This document shows, piece after piece, positions 12,431-26,117 of a stretch of DNA of 64,000 bases. The stretch is from the NCBI GenBank assembly GCA_013398015.1, contig VZRR01005755.1, positions 212,878 to 276,877 of the forward strand, in the 5' to 3' direction. Positions within the stretch are counted from its first letter, which is position 1; the number at the start of each line of letters is the position of its first letter. The DNA is from Oreocharis arfaki (Eukaryota; Chordata; Aves; Passeriformes; Paramythiidae). The notes under the pieces are model-generated. The model did no database searches. It was not told the origin of the DNA and was given only the letters and a program-made list of their open reading frames with translations. The position numbers and the translations under genes are program-made.

Positions 12431-14334
12431 TCCACCAATCCATCCAAGGATGACTTCACCTTTCTGATCCGGGAGGAACTACAGTTCACCTAGTGCAATG
12501 TTTCTGAAACAGATTGCACTTCCAGCCTTTTTCAAACATTGAACTGTGTTACTGTCGTCATCCCTGCCCCCTTAGGCCCCCGCCTCAACTTCCTTGCTTG
12601 CTCCCACATGTGGAAATGAGTGTGTATACTGGAAAATTAAGTTGTTCCAAAGTTTCCTGGCTACTGCCCGATGCCTACCAGACCACGGGCCACAGACTGA
12701 AGAATGCTGGCTGCAGTGACCTCCTGAGGTCCATTCCAGTCCTAATTCCTCTGCTCCTAGCAGCACTCATGCGATCCATCACCATGGCTCTACTGACGCG
12801 TGATAATTTGAGCCTTGGTAATAGTTATGCTCCTGAGCCCTGGGAGAGGAAGGGATGTTCATTGGTGAGATTGATAGCCTGGAAACAGGACAAATAACTT
12901 AAAAACCATGGACCTTGGTAAACCTGCTGTTAGCAAGTCCATTAGGTCCAGACCTTAAGATACATCCTCAGCTGAAATCAGATAGCCTGCCTTTCCAGCC
13001 TCCAGACTGGTGTGCCATTTCTGCCCATGAACAAGGGAGATATCTGAAAAATCACATGCCAGCAGAAATTTCTTGCAGAGGCATTGACTGAAAATTGAAA
13101 AAGCCACAGATAAAATCGATATGCTTGTCTTTTGTGCTTACTTGTTCATATATCTAGCCAGGTTCTTCGAAGGTTTTAAGGTGTGATGTAGTACTTCTCC
13201 TGATTTGTATGAACATCCAGGAGAATATACACCAGAATATTATGTGCCATTCAAACTTTCATAGTTTCTCTATAGAAAGAGCTGCCAAATAGTTTTAAGA
13301 AATGTTTGGCCTTCTTGGGACCTAATTCACACCCATAGAGTAATGAGTCCAGTTTTTCCAGTTTCTGACTCCAGAAGAACCTGAGAGGGACCTTGCCACT
13401 TGCTCCAGAACTGGCTCAACAGTTGTCATCATCTGAATTATGCTCAATGCTGGATATGTATCTGGCTACTCAAAGAGGTGGTACAGCTCACACAGTCCTT
13501 TGATAGATAATGGTTTTCACCCTGCCAATCTCTCCATCATCCACCCTGAGGGAATCTGCTGTAACCAAATCAAGATTGCATGAAACATGTCTCTCCATCC
13601 AAAGCCCTGGTGGTCCCAATTCACCTGCCCACTCCCGCTCTGCCTGTCCTTTGCCCTGGTGCTGTTCCCCTCGGTCACCTGGGTGTAATGGTTTCTGGAT
13701 GTTCCCTGAGAGACAGGAACAATACAGCACAACAGACCTAACTCTGGGAGTCTGAATCGAATATACCAAATCAGACAAGATTCTTGTGCACTAGAAAGGG
13801 TTAGTTCCTCTAAGTGACACAGAGATCTGCTTCTTTCCTCCTGCCCTGGCTCAGGGATGCTTTAGACATAGGCTTGGCACTGTCCGGGGTATGTTTGTGA
13901 AGTCTGTCTGCTCCTTTCTTCCCACATAAAATCTTTCAGCTTTAATACCACAGTTCCTGTCTTAGAGATTCATGCTCCTTTCTTGTGTTCAGCACCACTG
14001 GACACAATTTCCAGTAATTTCTGGAAGAGTCACATGCTTGCTATTCTTCTGACCCAAATCCAAAGTGACAAGAAGTGTAATTCCCCTGCGAGTTCCCAGC
14101 AGCTAGAGACCTGCAAGATCTTTGCATCCAGCAACTCATTTCTCCCTTGCCTCTGGGCTGTGTTTTCCCTTCACTCTACATGGGAAATCAGGAAGTTTCC
14201 CAAGGGCAGGAGAAATGAGACATGGGTGAATGCAGGCTAGAGAGTGAGCAGTGTCCGAAGAGGGATGTCAGATCACACACTCATGATAAAGCTGAGCAGC
14301 TGATGAAGGCACTGTGGCTTCAGGTCTGAACTAG

Positions 14335-14440
14335 ATTCAGGATTATAATTTTAATAAGCATTTCGTCCTAATGAAGCCTGGCTTCTGGGCAGTGCAAGGG
14401 CTAATGGAATACCCCATCATTTTTGGCATCCAGGAAAGGG
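14335..14440. promoter_or_regulatory. Candidate conserved noncoding element (weak)
   Basis: The block contains tataattttaataagc, a retained CpG (ttcgtcc) and ctaatg/ctaatgg cores in compact unique sequence. It has the texture of a regulatory element but no alignment supports it. It may be ordinary unique DNA. Confidence 0.15.
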
Positions 14441-14490
14441 ATTTTCTGACCTACACAGAGGAAGGATGATTCTATAGGGCAGGCATTTGG

Positions 14491-14508
14491 TTGGGACGCT
14501 TGGGACGC
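14491..14508. repeat. 9-bp perfect tandem duplication
   Basis: ttgggacgc occurs twice head to tail with no mismatch. It is a small local duplication with no evident role. Confidence 0.85.
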
Positions 14509-16304
14509 TCTTCAAGTTTTGCCACAAATGAAAAACACTTAGGCCAAGACTTTCACAAACAACTAATGAAGGAGGAAGGAAAGTAGCTCAAAATGGCAAT
14601 GTTCCCACTCATTTAAAATGGGAGCTGGCTTGCTTTGGGGACAGATGAGAGAAAGGGTTTGCAAAGAAGCCCAAAGGCAACAAGGTATGAAGAGACTTTC
14701 TAAATAAAGGCTTCACACTTTTGCTAGGGAAGTATGATGTACTGCGATGACAGAAGGCTTGAAATCATCTCAGTGGCCTTTAAAGATAGAAGGTCCTTTG
14801 ATGAACCTCCGGCAAGGTTTATTTTTTAATACTTTTTATCTGATGCTTGTTTTTCCGTAACAGCCAAGTAATGACAGGCTGCCAGCCCCCTTGCTAGATA
14901 CCAGGAAATACACATGGTGCAAAAGCCATGACTCATGATATAATCCTTTTTGCAAACTTGAATGCTGTTTGTGCAAGTGACTTTTCTGATGCCTAACACA
15001 GTGTTGCGCTTACATATCTTAGCACTGACTAAGTATCTCTTCTCTAATGGGTCACCTATTTGTATTCAGCCTAAAGTGTTTTGAGACCTCTGCTAACCAG
15101 TTTTAGTTGCTCAATGTCTCTAGTAATTGACTCGAGACACCATTCAGTCGTGTAAGTCTTGTCTCCTTAGCAAAATGAGGTAAATATTTATGTATGTATT
15201 TGACTGCTTTTAGTCATTAGGATCTGAAAAGAAGTGAGAGATCCACTAAGACCTGCAGGAGGGCCTCAGAAAGGTCAAACTCAGAGCTCCTGTTACATGT
15301 CAGAGCCTGCAAGTATGGTCTGGGTACTCATATCAGTGGTATGAGCCATTGAAGAAAGGGGGAAGAAGAGTTCTTAACGAGAGGGGCCCTTTCTCATCCC
15401 TCTGCACTGCCTGTCCTGAAAGCAGTAGTCTGAAAACTGCTGCATGATTTAGAGGTGACCTGCACAGCCCAGTCTCTGGCTTCCTTCTCAAGTGTGAAGC
15501 ACAGTGGGAAAAGACACCCAGAATTCACTCTGCAGTGATGGGGGACACACAGGGTTCTTAGTGCCTCCTCTGACCACAGGTGTGTTTGTATAGGAGATGC
15601 CTTTACACCTGCTGCCTTCTCAACCCTCGTTTTGTGTAAGATTCCCTGGTGGGTGGGATACCCTTTGCTGGGAAGAGACAGGAGTGAGAAAAGCAAGCAA
15701 CTACCTTTCAAACTTAATTTGCATAACAGTGTTGGCCTGAATACCCAGGGAGTTTTCGAATGTGGCTGCAACAGGGTTTTTGGGGTTGATTTGTTATTTG
15801 GTTTTGCTCCTTCTTTTTCTTCCCTCTTGAGCACTTTGTCTTATGCATGTCTGGTTTATTTGCTCTTCATATTTATACATAGAACAGATTTACTGGGGAG
15901 TGGGCTATCATCACGACACACAGCTTCTAGGTCTTCCCTGTCAGCCTGGGACTGTTACCTCCCCTGAAAGGGAAAGAGTTCCCTGGGTCATGACATGTCT
16001 TTGTCCCCATCAGCACTGCAGCTGCACTGAGCTCTGTATGCTGATCAGCTCTGAACCATGAGAAACCATGAGCTCTGAACCATGCTCACATGCCCAGGTG
16101 CTGTGAGCAGACACAACCCCAGTGGTTTCCAGATCAGAGGCCAAATAAGTGAGTCCTCAAGCCCATGCATCTGCTTATAGCCTCTGTAAGTAAGCAACTG
16201 ATTAAATCCTCTGGAGCATGCCAATGTCTGTGCAGAACTATTTTGCTAAAGGAGGGGAGGGCTGGGAGGGGAAGGCACTCTCAGAATCTTTGGGGAAAGA
16301 GAAT

Positions 16305-16400
16305 ATGCTGTAAATAAATCTACATGCCATTAATTAACTTAGCATAATCACCCTGTAATTACACCGATAATCATTTATCTTGGGCTCAGACCAAAACCCC
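16305..16400. promoter_or_regulatory. Candidate conserved noncoding element, TAAT-rich
   Basis: A dense cluster of homeodomain-type cores (taattaac, gtaatta, gataatca, cattta) sits next to agcataatcacc, with a CpG at 16366-16367 and essentially no simple sequence. This is one of the strongest enhancer-like textures in the window. The call is inference from motif density only. Confidence 0.25.
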
Positions 16401-16872
16401 TAATGGGGAAAATCCATCATATCCAATTTTTGTCCAGATGCTTAATTCCTCCACTAAACTAATCCTCACGGTTCTGTCAGCTCCATTATGGTGCCATTAG
16501 AGATAGAAACTAGAAAGTGCTCTGAGCATCTGCCTCCCTGCCACGCTTGTCCTAAACCATGGGGAAAAAGGGTGGAGGGGATGGAGAACTTGGGCTGCCA
16601 TATTTCTAATGGACACCATGAGTAGTTGTGCAAAAAATTACTGGCAATATTTTGAAAGGAGATCACAAGTAGGGGACTAATTGGTCATTCTGGCACAGAG
16701 TGAGGAAATCTAGGTGCTGATGTTAACCCCAGGTGAAGAGCCGGCATAAGGCAAACGTTGCTTCTGTCCTTTTTAAGCCTTTGCAGAGATTCAGGTCTGG
16801 CAGCATGGAAAATTGGAATGGAACTAGGCTTCCTGGGAAAATGTCATTTCAGTTGTTGCAAAACTTGGTCTG

Positions 16873-16899
16873 AAGTGCCACGACTTTAAAGTGGCACTT
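16873..16899. repeat. Perfect 9-bp inverted repeat
   Basis: aagtgccac (16873-16881) pairs exactly with gtggcactt (16891-16899) around a 9-nt loop. The stem is short, so a structured RNA is possible but weakly supported. Confidence 0.75.
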
Positions 16900-19800
16900 T
16901 AGCTATGTCTTGCTTTGACCACTTTGCTGTTACAAGGATGTTATAGAACAGGATAAAAAAATTGTCTATACGTTACATGAGGAATGGATAACAACATATT
17001 TGGACATTCTTCTATTCCTCAACTTGAAGCTGCTATAATTACCTGTATGAATTTAAAATGGTTATAACTATTGCAGACCCTGAGTGATTGAATAATTGAT
17101 TGATCAAAGAAATTATTAACTTAGAGTGAAAGAAGGTCTTGATCAAAGCACATTAACTGTCGTGGTTTAAACTGTTATCCTTAAAGATCTTGTCTTGTTA
17201 TGCGACCAGATGATTTTATAGAAGACTTCCCAGTCTTGTCAGATGTTTTTCTTAACTTGCAAAAAATGTAGTGCAGGTCCGGACCACGTAGGTTGGTCCC
17301 TAATTCGCAATGCTCTTTTTTTAAGAGAAAGGCACTGCAGAATGAAGTCCTGCTTTAAAGGTGGAGCTCTAGTTCCATAGAGGAATTTCAATCCTGGCAG
17401 CTTCTGTTTCATTTAGGACCTACACCCTGTCGCTTATTATTTCCTGGTAAGCATTGGTAAAGAGGTCATCTAAACTGATGAATGCATTCAGCTCTCTGCA
17501 GTTAATTATGGCTCTAACAACGAACCGGCCTTCAAGGTCCTGAAATGCATCACTGCTTTCTTGAAAAACACCACCTACTTCACCTTTCAAATGCATTCAT
17601 GTTGTGTCTCTAAAATGAATTCTATTCACCTGCTCCCTCATGCCTTGCTTTTGTTTTATTTAAGGAAAAATAATATTTATATTAAGGAAATCCAAATTAA
17701 GCAAAGCACGGCTTTTATCCCCTAAACAGGGTTGCACTGAGATTAAGTTTGTTCTCATTCATGTGAAATCACAGACCTATCTTCCTGAACAGTTTCTTTG
17801 TGTAAGAAAATGTTTTCCACCATTGGGAAGGGGCATATGGCCCTATGTGCTGTATTTCAAAGTGGTCCTGAAGAACTGTACTGAAGCCCAGAACATGAGT
17901 CTGTCTTCACCATAGAGCCAGGGCAACAAGGGGAGAGCTGTGCTCATGTGCCTGTGGAGGCAACACTGCTGAGCACTCTGTGAGCTGAAGAAACACCAGT
18001 CATTGCTGTTGGTCCCTGAAAAGTGTGAACCTAGGGAAGAACAAGCATGTAGGAGGATGGAAAGTCACACTGGGAAGTGATCTAAGGCCTCATTGAGCTA
18101 GAAGTTGTCTTTGAATTTTTCTTCCATTGATTTGTCAACAGAGGTCAGCATTCCCTTCCTCTTCATCCCTGCTTTCTCTTCATCAGCCCTTTATGGTAAA
18201 AAGGCTGAAGAGGCTGAGAAAACCCTCAAGTTTGACCAGGCTGTTTTACTTACCAGAGATCTTGCTGCTGTTCTGGTTGTTCAGTCTTGGGGTTCCTGTT
18301 GTGGGAAGGAGGCAGACGGCTCCACAGGCAGGTCAGATCAGTAGCTGTCACTGCTTAGGCCACCTTGTGGAAGAAACAAAGGCAGAAAGATAAAAAAATT
18401 ACGTGTGAATATGTTAATGAGTATGTGGCTTATCATAAGTGACCTCTCTCTCACCTGTTCCAGCTTGTTGATTGGCTTTGGGCTGCATTTAACTCTGCCA
18501 CTCCCTGATGCTTAAAGAAGTTTTCCTAGAAATTTTCTGGCCTCTCCAGAAAGGCAAGAAATCCTCTTGCTTTCTTCTGTCCTCCGGCACACGCGCAGGA
18601 CAGAGGTGATCAATGGAGACCTTACCGGTTATTTATTTAACAAGGGAAACAAACCTAAACACAAAGAAGGATGGTTAAAAAAAGAATTTTTAAACAAACT
18701 CCAAGAACAGCAGCTGATCCTTCTCTTTTGTAAACAAGGCCTTACTGTAATCTTTTTAACTCTTGCCACAAGTCAGATTTATCTTTGGACATCCTGCCCA
18801 GAAATCACTGCACTTTGCAGCAGAATAAACATTCGAAGGACCCAGCCACATGGACACACACAGAGAAAGAGATAGAGGGACTTGGAAATCAAGAAGGAGT
18901 TGGAGACCAAGGTAGTGCAAAAATGTTTAATTATAATGGCAAATAAAAGGGAAAAAAAACCCCCAGGGAAATCAAATCCTTGCCCTGATTGTGTGTCGGT
19001 GGATAACTCCCTTCACACGCTCCTTATCCACTGGTGCTGCACACAGTGTGCGAGGACTCCAACTCCTGTGCCTCCACGTCATCTAATTAAATCACTGAAA
19101 TATATACAGAAAAAAGGCTTTGAGATAAAGCTGGCACAGGGGAAGACATGCAACTTCCCCGGCAGAGCTGTGGCAGTGTGACAAGCACTTGGGTCCCATC
19201 CAGTGAGTTGAAACAAGTGAGACTCAGGCCTGAAGCTGAACTGAGCTGTTTGGTCCCTCCTGAGACCTGCTGCAATGACTGCAGGAGGTGGGGCGACCCT
19301 CTGCCTGCAGAACGTGTGCATTGCTGCACACACAGCCTTGAGGCCACCCCACTGAGCCACTGAGCACCCCAGTGGGACAAGGAAGCACCCAGTACTGTTC
19401 CTTTATATTTCTAAAGTGCAAAAGTCTGTGCAAATGCCCAGGCATTCAAAGCTGGGTGCAGAAGAAATGAAAAATTAAAATTCCTTTGTAATGCAGTAAG
19501 GCTGAGATATTCTCTATGCTGCCAGTAGAATGAAGCTCAGAGTTTTTCAAAAGGTTTATATTAGATACTATAGTAGATGTCTTACTAAATATTGAAACAA
19601 TGAGTGTTAATACAGAATTTGATGGTGGTGAGCAGTTGCATACTGACAGTTGCACTTGATTGACCTGAAAATACAAAGTATTTCCACATTTTGGCAAATT
19701 CTAAAATAATCTGCTTTGTCTATCCTATCTGGGCAGGTGGGCATGAGGTGATAGACCAGCAGTGGTTCAGATGCCCGATGCTGTGGAACAGTGGGCATGC

Positions 19801-20487
19801 AGAGGGCTTCTGTGCTCTCACATAAGGGGTTCAGGGCTGTATGGGATTGACCAGGAAGACAGGTGGCAACACTAGACTGAATAGGAAAGAGACATGTGAA
19901 TGAAGTACTTTTGCATTGGGCATAAGTTCTTGCTCTCTCCAGCCTGGCCACAGGCCTGGGCAAAGAGATTCCCAGGGCCAACCATCCACTGCCAGCATGT
20001 CATGAATTACTGATAAAATCCATTTGCCCTAGCGCTTGTGCCTGGTACCAACTTCTGGCCAAGAGTGACATCATTTTGTCTGTGATCAACATCAACATCA
20101 AAGAAAGAGAAGGGAGGCCTAGGAAAGCCACATAAATCTGAAGGAAAGCAAACAAAGATGTGTCATCAGCTCTGGAGATGGCATCGTCAGGAGCAAGGTT
20201 TAATTGCGAGTTGTTTGGGAGGACCTGTGCAGCCTTGTTCATTGCTCCACATGAGTAATGCGGTTGTCCTGGGTCCCTGACAGTGGAAAAAGAATAATTA
20301 TATTGCAGTGTCACATATTTCCTCCCTCTTCAGCGGGACAGCTAAAAAGCAACAGGAAGTTCTCCCGCTCTGAGAACCATATTTTTGTCATTCTTTCATT
20401 GGGGAGCTGCTGTTTGTATCAGAGCTCCCAGATTCGTGACATGCCATCAATGGGGGCTTCCTCTGGTTTTCATTTGCTTCCTTACAG

Positions 20488-20663
20488 ATGCAAAACTTGG
20501 GGCATCTTCACAGGCAAGCCGGAGGAATGAGTCTGCGGTGGAAAGGATGGTGCCTGAGAAATGGTTTCTTAAAATGGAGTCCAAAGACTCAGGCCGTTAT
20601 CCTCGGGTGACCTGGCAAGGACTGCGCTCCCTCATAGCTGACGAACACGTGACATGATTGTTG
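20488..20663 (+). other. Candidate terminal exon or conserved element (weak)
   Basis: A pyrimidine-rich stretch ending in cttccttacag (20477-20487) resembles a splice acceptor. The frame beginning just upstream runs 57 codons to TGA at 20655-20657 and reads as a mixed, charged peptide with no low-complexity bias. CpGs are relatively frequent (agccggag, tgcggt, ggccgt, ctcggg, tgcgct, gacgaacacgtg). No domain or known family is recognised. A conserved noncoding element with an open frame by chance is an equally good explanation, because sequence beyond the stop (20660-20730) has the same texture. Confidence 0.15.
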
Positions 20664-23600
20664 CTGGGAAAACTGCAGCTGCGGGATAATGGCCTGAAAC
20701 TTTTTACTGGGGTAGATTCTTCTGTTAACATTCTTCTTTGCTTTTGACTCAAAAACTGTCTTAGGATTTAAAAAAAAATTTAACTCTTTAGTTTGGCTTC
20801 ATGGTTTCATGCAACAAACCAGATACATTTTTTTAGCTCTCCAGATCTCTCCAGTGCCTCCAGAGGATGCATGTTGACTCACAGACATTTTTTTCCTTTT
20901 TAAAGTTAATTCTGCCTTTTTTTTCAGCACATAAAGCTATAAACAAGAGATGAAGAAATCCATATTTTAAAAATAGATGGAGACGGTCAGGGCATGTGTT
21001 CTGCTACTCATGCAGAAAAGAGGAGCATCTGGTTTGAAGAGAAGGCTTCAATGGCTCCAGCAGCAATTTATAGTCATGGAGCTGTCAGCTTGCACCTGCC
21101 CTACAGGCAGTAAAGGAGACAGGGAAAAGGATTTTTATTTTTTTTTAGCTCAGAGCTAGCCAATAGAACTCATTCTGGTGGCCCAAAGACTCTTAAAATG
21201 GCCAAATTAAAACCTGTCATGACTACACTGAAGTACAGCAGCTAATGCATATTTTTCTGCCATTGCCTTTGACTGATCTTGAAAATGACTGGCTTGTAGG
21301 CCAGGAATGTGACTTACAAGGAATGAGGAAAAGGAATTTGACTGTGGTGCCCCAGTTCCTTTAGCCTCACAAAATACGTCTCAGTTCTGCAGGAGAGAGG
21401 ATCTGACCTCTCTCTTTTCCCTGCCAGAACTCCTGCACCTCTCTTCCTCTGCCTGTGCCCATACCTGCACCCTACACCTGGTGTCTGAATCCAAGCATCA
21501 GTGTCTGTGCCAGCAGGGGACTTTACCCTCCAGTACCTTTCACTTCAATAGATTTCCTGCTAGAGAGAAAAAGGAGCCCAAAATGCCAACCTATAGAAGA
21601 AAAACCTTATCAGTGCAGCAGGTTTTTCTTTCTGTGAAGAACACAGCTGAACAGCTTTCCACAATGCCACTGGATGCAATGATGGAACAAAAGGACCAAA
21701 CTGGGGTCTGGAGCAGGAGTAAAGTTTTAGTTGGGTTCAGGTTCAGAATCAATATTGAACTTTGATGGTAAAGTTGTCAAGAATGCAATTCTCATCCTGT
21801 CAGAATCCCAGCGAGGACTTAAATCAAGTATCTTAGATTGATGCAAATGATTAAAAACTCAGATGATATGTAGAATGCATCTTCCAAATTTCTTGACTTC
21901 TGAAATATCAAAGTAACTATGTGGGAATCTTCTATTTTGGAATAGTTCAAACATAGTACTACACACTCTATATAAAGACATAAAAAGGCTCAAAAATTCA
22001 TGTTAGTACTATTTAAATGCTTTAGCTCGTAAAGAAAAGTAGTTCACATAAATTAAAAGCTCCATGAAGTGCTCCAATGAGGTCCAAATGAAAGTCTGAT
22101 TTCAGAATTATTTATTCTCTATGAAAACATATTCTAGCAAAGCATGTCTGTTTTGATAAAATGGCATTTCCTAATGAAAAATACTCATATTTCTCAATAT
22201 TTTATCTTTTCTGCTTGTTGACCTGTTCATCTTTCATCTCAAATCACATATTCCTCTTTAAGGGAATTTTTCTTCCCTACAGTCCATTGGAGACAAGTAA
22301 GTGGCAATTAACTTTCTGTAGTAAAATGTCAAATCTCTTGTAAACTCTCTTTAATCATGTATCTCATGCAAAATGTGACTTGTCAGAAGAGATCTCAAGC
22401 AAGAGATATAACCAATGAAAAAAAAAATGCAGTCATGTGCCAGGAACACAGAGACAGAGGCCCAAAGGTAAAAAAAGCAACCAGTGAAAGACTGACCTAG
22501 TCCTGCAGAAGCATCATTTTGCTTTGGCCTGAGAGGTAAAACACCCAGTACACCACTTCCTCTCTTAACTAAGAGCAGCAAGGATTAATCAGCCCTTGAA
22601 AAAGTAATAATTTAAGCAAGTGGAATGCCAGCAATGCTTACTTTCAGGGGAAAGTTTATAATGCTTATATCCTGTCTGCTTTACTTTAATAAAATGTAAA
22701 ATACTTTCAAATAAACTGTATTTAATGGACTAGAGATACATATCCTCTGGCACCTTTTTCTCCATGTTCTCATACTGGTTGCTGTATAATTCCATAATTT
22801 TTTTTGTTGTGCAATTTCAGTGTTTGCTCTATCCTACTTTGCTGGGATTTTTTTGTGGGCTGGATTTCATGTTCAAATAGGGCAGTAACTTTGCTCCTCT
22901 GGAAAGGAATAGTGGCGAGACTGAAAAGGTTGAATCTGTATCCCACAGGCTTGTTTTGCTGTAGCTATATCTTTTTTCAAAGTTCACATTGTTCTTCATC
23001 AGAGAGCACTAAACCTCACACACTGGATGCCAACACAAAAGTGATGTGTTCATGGTTATGCTTTTTGTCAAAGATAATAATAGAAATAATAGTAGAAAAT
23101 GTAACTGGTTGACCCACAGTAACTGTCTGGAAGTCACACTTCTGCCCTCAAGATTATTTACAGATCTTATTTATTATGGTTGGGCTCAAAAGATACCAGT
23201 GTGCTTTTCTGATAGATCTTGGGAAGGCCTTGAGGGCTGCTTATCACTGGTGACAAGACTGTCATGCCAGAAAGCCTCTGGGTCACCAGGGTAGGAAGGG
23301 ACAAGCCCCAGACTTGGAGGTGCCTTCAATGAGGTCAGAGGAAAGGTATATGAACTACACCTTGGAGAAGATACCAGTAAGTCTATCAGGTGCCATCAGC
23401 TGCCCATGTGAATGAAGCCTCTGCAGCTGGCTCTGCTTTATTCCAGAGTCACTTTAGTTTTAAAACCATAGAAACCTGATGTCTGTATTCAGCAGCTGGA
23501 ACCCAAGAGTGGAAATGTTTTGCAATTGGGCAGTGGGGAAAACTTTGTTGGCTTTTTCTTCTTCTTCTTCCCTTTTGCACAACTTGGTTAAAATACTGCT

Positions 23601-26066
23601 CTAAACCACTGGTGACAGCTCATCACTTGAGTACTGAGAAAAGCAGATGGTTCGATGCTCTCGGTAGACACACATTCCTGACACGCTTGCTCTGTGCCTG
23701 GCTCTTCGTGACTTTGTCTCCTGAGCATGTGATGCTCACCCATATCCACAGTTTCTTGATGTGGTGTTGCCTGCAGCAACAGGCACCCTGAAGGGTCTTT
23801 CCCAGAGAATTTGACTCCCTCACAGCACCAGAGGAGATCGGTAGCATGTCCACATTGCTAGAGTATACTAACTACTGATGACAACAGGACTGAGTTCTTT
23901 GCTAGCATCTCCACGTTCACCTAATGGGTAACATGCAGGATGCTGTATGGGTATGCAGCAAAGCCAAAATATCCTGTGGGAAAAAAGGATGGTTAGAAAG
24001 TCAGACTGTCCTTAAACTCTTTATCCAATTGTCTGTATTATGGGAAACTCTTTGTATTTAAAAGAAATAGGGAGATGAGTATCCCTTTTGGTATCTTGGA
24101 AGCCTTATCATCCTGCAAGGAGAAAAAACAGAACAGCTTTGAAAGGCAGCAGTTGTTTATTTCATTCTCTTTGGAGAGCTGTTAAGTCTCCATGCACAGT
24201 GAAGTTAGTCCCTTAGGCTTTCATCTGGCTATTTTGATGAATTAGCAAAGTCACTGGCAGATGCTGGCTGTGAGGTAAATGCCAAAACTCTTCCTCTGTG
24301 CTGACCTCTCCACTGCTGTGCTGTGCTCCCCAGGTGCTCTGCACCCCAAGCTGGAGAGCTTTTTTTGCACATCTCTTTTCTCAGGTGTGCACCTCTGATA
24401 TCTGTATCTTATGTTGGGTTTTAACAGAAGCTGTAGCTTCAGGTAGAGGGAATACCCACCCTGCTTTACAGTCATCCCAGACCTAAACCATCAGGGGCTT
24501 CTGGAAGAGAATAAGGGAAGAGAGGCCAAAGATACATGTGGATTTGGGTTCTGGGTTTTTTTTCCCTTGAGACAGTTTGAAGAAGAAGAGGACAGCTGCT
24601 TGGTGGATGTCTTCAGATGAATGGCTTAGGATGTCCTTGGAGTGGGCTGAGAAAAGGGATAAGGAAAAAGTTGAAGTCTTGGGAGTCTTTTGCAGAAGTG
24701 TAGGAGATGACTTTTAGTTCATGAAGGGTCACATAATCCATCAGTGAGGAAACTGAGGTAAATTCCACATCAGATGATGAAAGAATGATCTGCTGATGTT
24801 CAAAAAGAACATGTTGTTAGAAGAACAGGACAGCAGACAGCAGGCGGGCACGCCAGCCTTTTATCATAGACATGCCTGTGCTGTGAGTTTAGGGCCTTCA
24901 TTTTGGTGATTTTTCTAGCACAAAACTGATATTTTCTCTGTTGAGAGAGATTTTGGCCAGGTAATGTCCATCTCAGTTCTTGCCAGCTGTCTGTGCCTCT
25001 GCTGCTGCAGATGGGCATGTAGGGTACATGTCTCTTGCCCTTTAGAAATATGTTGCCCAGAGAAGCCAAAATACAACTAACAAGAAAAAAATGCTCTCCA
25101 CAATAAAACAGAATGCCATAAAAGTGTCAGCGCTTCCAAATCTTTCCCTGGTGGGTCACAGCAGAAATATCCATCGTTCCTCTGGGGTGTATCTCCTGCC
25201 ATCTGCTTCTCATTCACTTTCCTCCTTGTGTCACCCCTTGGAAGGATTCTGGAAAGGAGGGCTTGGCATCCACTGCCAGGAGATTTGCATCTTTCATTTT
25301 AATTTGAAGGGTTCCCTCCTCTGAGGGAAAAGTTGGCATTATCCAGTGACACAAGTTAAAAAAGGAAAACAAAGGGATACACCCAGTTCTGCTGCAATTC
25401 TCAGATTGATTTCTAAGATTCAGGTGAAAGGCAAGCCAGGGGTTTTCCACTTGATGCCTAAGCAGAGTTTCAGGGTCAAGCAGGAAACTTCTGTCTTGGT
25501 GGCCTAGGCCTGGCGCTGTGCTGGAGCTGGGAGAGGTTCTAATGCTTATGAAGGCGACCCGGTTCTTCAAGGCAGCTATGGAAGTGTGATGGCTCTTTCC
25601 AGACTCTTAGGTTAGGCCAGGACTGCAGGTTACAACACTCCCAAATCCTTACTTGTCCTTGTTGGTGGTGCAGTGGCTGCCTCATGCCAATGTGGTTCAC
25701 GGGGTGCCACATCACGATGGTACCTGCAAAACCCCTGGGGTGGGAAAGGATTGGGTGATGTGGCTTTGGCAAACCTGAGCCCCACACCCAGGAGGGGCAA
25801 AGAGGGCTTTTAGTGTTGGTGTGTTCCCACCTGCCTTTGTCCCAGACTAGTCTGGGACATCTTCTGCCTCTCATCACTGACAATACTGTCGGCCTACTAC
25901 CCTAGATGCCTCCTCTCCCAGCCCTTCAGCTGATGAGATCAGTCCAAGAAATCCTACCTATTCATCACCCCATCCTGTCACTTTTCCTACCCCAGAACAA
26001 ATGGGCATTATCTTCCAGCTGGATTCTGCCTTCGCAATTTGCTGTCACATTTCTGGGGCAAGGCAG

Positions 26067-26117
26067 AGTGTGTGTATTTGCATGTGTGTGTGTGAGAGAG
26101 AGAGAGAGGGAGGGAGG
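26067..26117. repeat. Compound GT/GA/GGGA microsatellite
   Basis: A GT-rich tract (gtgtgtgta, then gtgtgtgtgtg) passes into GA repeats and then GGGA units. It is a typical compound microsatellite and probably length-polymorphic. Confidence 0.9.

Noticed and set aside
15394..15834. 146-codon minus-strand open frame
   Set aside because: No recognisable motif, overlapping plus-strand frames, and no splice or promoter context.
17158..17176. gtcgtggtttaaac, resembling the start of some avian retroviral LTRs (tgtcgtggtttaac)
   Set aside because: The sequence after it does not continue as an LTR, and no second copy, polypurine tract or primer-binding site is visible nearby.
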